Below, piece by piece: positions 42,361 to 44,589 of a DNA stretch of 44,589 nt (position 1 is its first letter; each line of letters starts with the position of its first letter). The stretch is from Candidatus Poribacteria bacterium (GTDB lineage: Bacteria > Poribacteria > WGA-4E > WGA-3G), in the NCBI GenBank assembly GCA_022826805.1, contig JAJDUH010000017.1, forward strand, positions 1 through 44,589, written 5' to 3'. The notes under the pieces were generated by a model that saw only the letters and a program-made list of their open reading frames with translations, made no database searches and was not told the DNA's origin. Position numbers and translations under genes: made by a program.

Positions 42361-43131
42361 GTGGATAATGTTAGTATAAATCGGCGATTCTTAGAAACTG
42401 GCGATGAGGTCGCGTTTGAACAAGTCTTCAACAACTATTACAAAATCGTTTATGATGCTGCTAACAAAGTGGTACGGAATCGTGAGGATGCTGACGAAAT
42501 CGCTAATGATACCTTCATGAGAGCCTTCAACAAAAGAGAGGAGATCCGAGAACCGAAGAAATTATTGGTATGGTTGCGAACCACCGCGGGAAACCTTGCG
42601 ATTGACAAGATCAGAAAATCTCGCCAACAAGCGAAATACCTGTCAGTTGAATTGCTTGGCGACCTTTCTGTTAGAGAAAGAGACCTTCGGTTTGCATCAA
42701 TTCTCGTAGAAACCGATGCTGAACAGACTCAGGCAAACAAGGAATTGGTGAATCAACTCCTCCGTCTCCTTCCGGATAAAGACCGAGAGACCGTAGAACT
42801 TACGTTAGATGGTCTCACTCCCAAGGAGATAGTGAAAGCCATAGACTCAACACCTGGAGCCGTTCAGAAAAGATGGGAGCGGCTCATCGGATGGCTAAAG
42901 CCTGTTGGGATCCACTTAGAGGTGTTAGTGAACTGCCTCCCGGGAGAACGCGACAGACAGATAATGGGACGGTACTTGGATAACCAATCTCTATCCGTGA
43001 TTGCGAAAGCAATGGGTATCTCTGATTCCACCATTGAGCGGACAGTGAAACGTGTGGTAGCCGAGTGGAAAAAAGCCGCGAAGCAGAATTCCATGGATCC
43101 CGTCTCCGCAATGGTGAATAACAGGAAATAA
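42361..43131 (+). CDS. ECF-type RNA polymerase sigma factor with extra C-terminal HTH
   Basis: The GTG start gives 256 residues. Region 2 is at about 11-90 (FLETGDEVAFEQVFNNYYKI, DADEIANDTFMRAFNKR, then AIDKIRKSRQQ) and region 4 at about 130-180 (LLRLLPDKDRETVELTLDGL with TPKEIVKAIDSTPGAVQKRW). A second HTH follows at about 205-240 (LSVIAKAMGISDSTIERTVK), so the protein is some 60 residues longer than usual ECF sigmas (about 180-200). It may read a dedicated promoter or couple a second DNA site. No classical anti-sigma gene is adjacent; the next genes encode small membrane-anchored proteins. TTGACA immediately upstream of the start raises the chance of a nearby promoter. Confidence 0.85.
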   Translation: MDNVSINRRFLETGDEVAFEQVFNNYYKIVYDAANKVVRNREDADEIANDTFMRAFNKREEIREPKKLLVWLRTTAGNLAIDKIRKSRQQAKYLSVELLGDLSVRERDLRFASILVETDAEQTQANKELVNQLLRLLPDKDRETVELTLDGLTPKEIVKAIDSTPGAVQKRWERLIGWLKPVGIHLEVLVNCLPGERDRQIMGRYLDNQSLSVIAKAMGISDSTIERTVKRVVAEWKKAAKQNSMDPVSAMVNNRK

Positions 43132-43191
43132 TTTTTACTAAAATAGCGATGTGGATTGATTTGTGTTCAGTCTGCATCCGAAATTGGTTAG

Positions 43192-43216
43192 GGAACTTCG
43201 CAATTATTGCGAGTTC
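43192..43216. promoter_or_regulatory. Palindrome with ECF-like GGAACTT in the sigma-peptide spacer
   Basis: GAACTTCGCA (43193-43202) and TGCGAGTTC (43208-43216) form an inverted repeat with one extra base in the left arm. It begins with GGAACTT, the -35 element used by many group-IV sigma factors, though no matching -10 is convincing. It could be a binding site for the adjacent sigma factor or a regulator. The rest of 43132-43412 shows nothing else, except AAGGAG before the next gene. Confidence 0.45.
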
Positions 43217-43412
43217 AGCCAAAATTTGTCGTTTAGGGATTCAGAGAAGTTTCAACAAGTGGTTTTGAACGCCATTGAAGCATAAGAGGCATCTGGAAAA
43301 AAGGATTGTCCTCAGGTTTTGGATGTTCGATATTACAGTTGTGAGAAGCTCTGAACGTTATGGTTCCTTGACCCGGTAAGGGCAACAGGTTCTTTTTTCA
43401 AGGAGAAATTAA

Positions 43413-43706
43413 ATGTTTTTACAATTTCTGAAAAATAGGAAGGTTGCAACGTCTATCACAATCCTTGTGATTGCAATGTTTGCATTTAGCCTCTATGCAG
43501 TCCTTATCTTCTCGGCACGCGAAGCCTCTGGGCAGGTAGTAGCTACGACTTGGGGATCTATTAAAAGTGGAGGGAACCCCTTTCCTCCAAGTGATAGTAG
43601 TGATTGCTCGAGTTCCTCGAGTTCCTCGAGTTCCTCGAGTTCCACGGAGATTCCTGATTGTGCATGCGGCTGTGGTTGGATTGTTTCTACGTGTCCTTGC
43701 GATTAG
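43413..43706 (+). CDS. Small membrane-anchored Cys-rich protein with poly-Ser linker
   Basis: This 97-residue protein has a short basic N-terminus, a hydrophobic segment (about 11-33, signal peptide or anchor) and QVVATTWGSIKSGG (41-54). Twelve consecutive Ser (66-77) follow Cys65. The C-terminus has five closely spaced cysteines in CACGCGWIVSTCPC (83-96). The positive-inside rule places the Cys tail outside the cytoplasm. The Ser run is encoded by four perfect 9-base repeats (43608-43643). I know no matching family; a metal-binding, disulfide-rich or post-translationally modified peptide is possible. AAGGAG precedes the ATG. Directly after the stop, another frame encodes Cys-rich sequence (43707-43791). 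Confidence 0.75.
   Translation: MFLQFLKNRKVATSITILVIAMFAFSLYAVLIFSAREASGQVVATTWGSIKSGGNPFPPSDSSDCSSSSSSSSSSSSTEIPDCACGCGWIVSTCPCD
43608..43643. repeat. 9-bp tandem repeat, four copies
   Basis: TCGAGTTCC is repeated four times without error and encodes the Ser12 linker. Copy number is likely to vary by slippage in multiples of three residues without changing the frame. Confidence 0.95.
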
Positions 43707-43821
43707 TAATATTAACACGAGCAGCTGCAATTGTGGCGATACTGATATGGACTGCAATGTACGCTACGTTGACAACAATTGTACGCGATAACACTTGTCC
43801 CTAACATTTAGAGAGTATGAA

Positions 43822-44133
43822 ATGAAATCCCGTGAATGGGTTTCCACTCGTACTGTGGCAATCACCGGTATTATCGTGGTGCTGCTATCCATCGGTTTCC
43901 ATTTCTACACGCAGCAGGAAATCCGAAATTTTGAAGGGCGGTCGCTAAACGTGTCTCCAACGGCACAGCAGGTTGAGACAGCAATCGCCTCAAACACCGA
44001 GACTATTTCCGCCAAACCAGGGGAAACTGTCGCTGAAAATTCCTTGCAGACAGTGAACACTGAAAAGAAGGAACAGGCAGCACCGAAAGCCACAACGGGA
44101 AATGCTGGGTGTGGCAGCTGTGGATGCCAATAA
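43822..44133 (+). CDS. Small membrane-anchored protein ending in GCGSCGC
   Basis: The start ATG 43822 was chosen by alignment with its paralogue at 44212; a frame from 43795 adds nine residues. The 103-residue product has an 11-residue basic N-terminus and a transmembrane helix (12-29). A polar, Thr/Glu-rich stalk (about 35-94) follows, and a Cys-rich end GCGSCGCQ (Cys97, Cys100, Cys102). The segment RTVAITGIIVVLLSIGFHFY (10-29) is identical in the next gene. The Cys tail probably faces the periplasm. No known family is recognised; the C-terminal motif could be a processing, modification or metal-binding site. Confidence 0.75.
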   Translation: MKSREWVSTRTVAITGIIVVLLSIGFHFYTQQEIRNFEGRSLNVSPTAQQVETAIASNTETISAKPGETVAENSLQTVNTEKKEQAAPKATTGNAGCGSCGCQ

Positions 44134-44211
44134 TCTTAGCTAGCCCTATTGCTCTGTTCTGCTACCATTGGAAGCAGAACGGAGCATCATACAATATAAG
44201 GAGTTTGTCCA

Positions 44212-44484
44212 ATGAAATGGCATCAGGGAATATCCCTTCGTACCGTAGCGATCACTGGTATCATCGTGGTGCTGCTATCCATCGGTTTCCATTTCTACAT
44301 GCAGCATGATGTGAGGAAGTTTGAAGCGACCTTGCCAAAAGCCCAAGTGCCGATGGATGCCTCAACCTCTCCTGTAGCATTTAATCCTGATGCAACGGAA
44401 GCAGCTCTTAGCAGTGAGGCAACACTTCAAAATGGGACAGAAACAAAACCTAGTGCTGTGTCACTGACTATCAGACGGATATAA
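44212..44484 (+). pseudogene. Paralogue of the preceding small membrane protein, C-terminus replaced by IS
   Basis: AAGGAG and ATG 44212 begin a frame of 90 codons. Residues 10-29 are identical to the preceding protein, and much of the surrounding DNA is nearly identical, showing a recent duplication. The codon for residue 80 begins exactly at the IS repeat boundary (44449), so the last 11 residues (PSAVSLTIRRI) come from the insertion sequence. The expected Cys-rich tail is missing. The product may still be made, but without the motif that defines the family. Confidence 0.75.
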
Positions 44485-44589
44485 TTTTTTGAGTTTAATG
44501 CGTGCGTCTTGTGTGGTAAACCTCCAGTTGACCGTGGCACGCTGCTGATTTCTTCGATCCTGCCACGCCTGAACCTCGCGCTTGAGTGT
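44449..44589. repeat. Right copy of exact 141-bp terminal inverted repeat (IS end)
   Basis: This is the reverse complement of 1-141 without mismatch; identity stops at 44448, where the interrupted small-protein gene begins. With the left copy it marks both window edges as the same insertion sequence end. Confidence 0.9.
44461..44589 (-). CDS. IS630-family transposase, C-terminal fragment (5' end beyond window)
   Basis: This is the minus-strand copy of the fragment at 1-129, identical in all 42 codons and ending in KLKKLYPSDSQ. Its tail points into the window, so the two flanking IS copies are in inverted orientation. It reads towards, and overlaps the end of, the truncated small membrane protein gene. 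The catalytic part lies beyond the window. Confidence 0.8.
   Translation of the reverse strand, partial: TLKREVQAWQDRRNQQRATVNWRFTTQDARIKLKKLYPSDSQ

Noticed and set aside
42353..42380. TTGACA with TATAAA as the promoter of the sigma factor gene
   Set aside because: The -10 would lie inside the predicted coding region, forcing a start that removes conserved N-terminal residues; spacing is 16 and evidence is weak.
43608..43643. Tandem repeats as a CRISPR array
   Set aside because: The 9-base units are contiguous with no spacers and encode Ser-Ser-Ser in frame.
43419..43757. Minus-strand frame with GTR repeats as a gene
   Set aside because: It is the mirror image of the poly-Ser repeats of the plus-strand peptide, with no ribosome-binding site or homology.
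1..44589. Whole window as an IS630-bounded composite transposon
   Set aside because: The cargo is the essential ribosomal gene cluster; two unrelated insertions of a multicopy IS explain the ends better.

Overview
This window looks like a chromosomal contig from an uncultivated, Gram-negative-type bacterium. The genes around the housekeeping core (secreted LamG-fold proteins, a sulfatase-superfamily enzyme, a right-handed beta-helix protein, IS630-type transposases, spacers full of short hairpins) fit Candidatus Poribacteria or a close relative. That assignment is an inference from gene content; no search was run. The first and last 141 bases are exact reverse complements and both encode the C-terminal end of an IS630-family transposase, so the contig appears to stop inside two copies of the same insertion sequence.

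Layout: (1) 1-2.8 kb holds an IS end, a RelE/ParE-like toxin gene beheaded by that IS, and an orphan SF2 helicase with a C-terminal PD-(D/E)XK nuclease signature (type III restriction Res-like). (2) 2.8-7.4 kb, minus strand: a secreted LamG protein, an alkaline-phosphatase/sulfatase superfamily hydrolase with Thr at the usual formylglycine position, a UbiA prenyltransferase and a beta-helix surface protein. (3) 7.4-12.1 kb: a strong sigma70 promoter and the run ffh-rpsP-khpA-trmD-rplS-rnhB-yraN, without rimM. (4) 12.2-14.0 kb, minus strand: an unknown protein and an Arg/Ser-repeat membrane protein, then tRNA-Arg(CCG) with its own promoter. (5) 14.2-19.5 kb: SMP-30 lactonase, dut, thyA, an unknown gene, folA, a ThuA-like protein and nagA. 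(6) 19.5-24.3 kb: the str operon (rpsL-rpsG-fusA-tuf), preceded by a promoter and an apparent transcription attenuator. (7) 24.4-39.9 kb: the S10, spc and alpha ribosomal operons, nearly canonical but lacking rpmD, adk, map and infA. Several spacers here are enlarged by dispersed palindromic repeats. (8) 40-42.1 kb, minus strand: an outer-membrane beta-barrel protein and a Tyr-rich lipoprotein. (9) 42.4-44.5 kb: an ECF-like sigma factor with an extra C-terminal helix-turn-helix, followed by three small membrane-anchored proteins, two with Cys-rich C-termini and the last cut off by the right-hand IS.

Most of the window is translation, protein-targeting (Ffh, SecY) and nucleotide/folate metabolism. 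The most likely undescribed system is region 9: a sigma factor, a palindrome carrying an ECF-type -35 sequence, and a family of single-pass peptides whose extracytoplasmic tails end in closely spaced cysteines. Other notable points are the rpsL attenuator, the Asn at the streptomycin-determining position of uS12, a hairpin placed between the Shine-Dalgarno and start codon of rplO, a short uL24, and repeat families inside the ribosomal operons.
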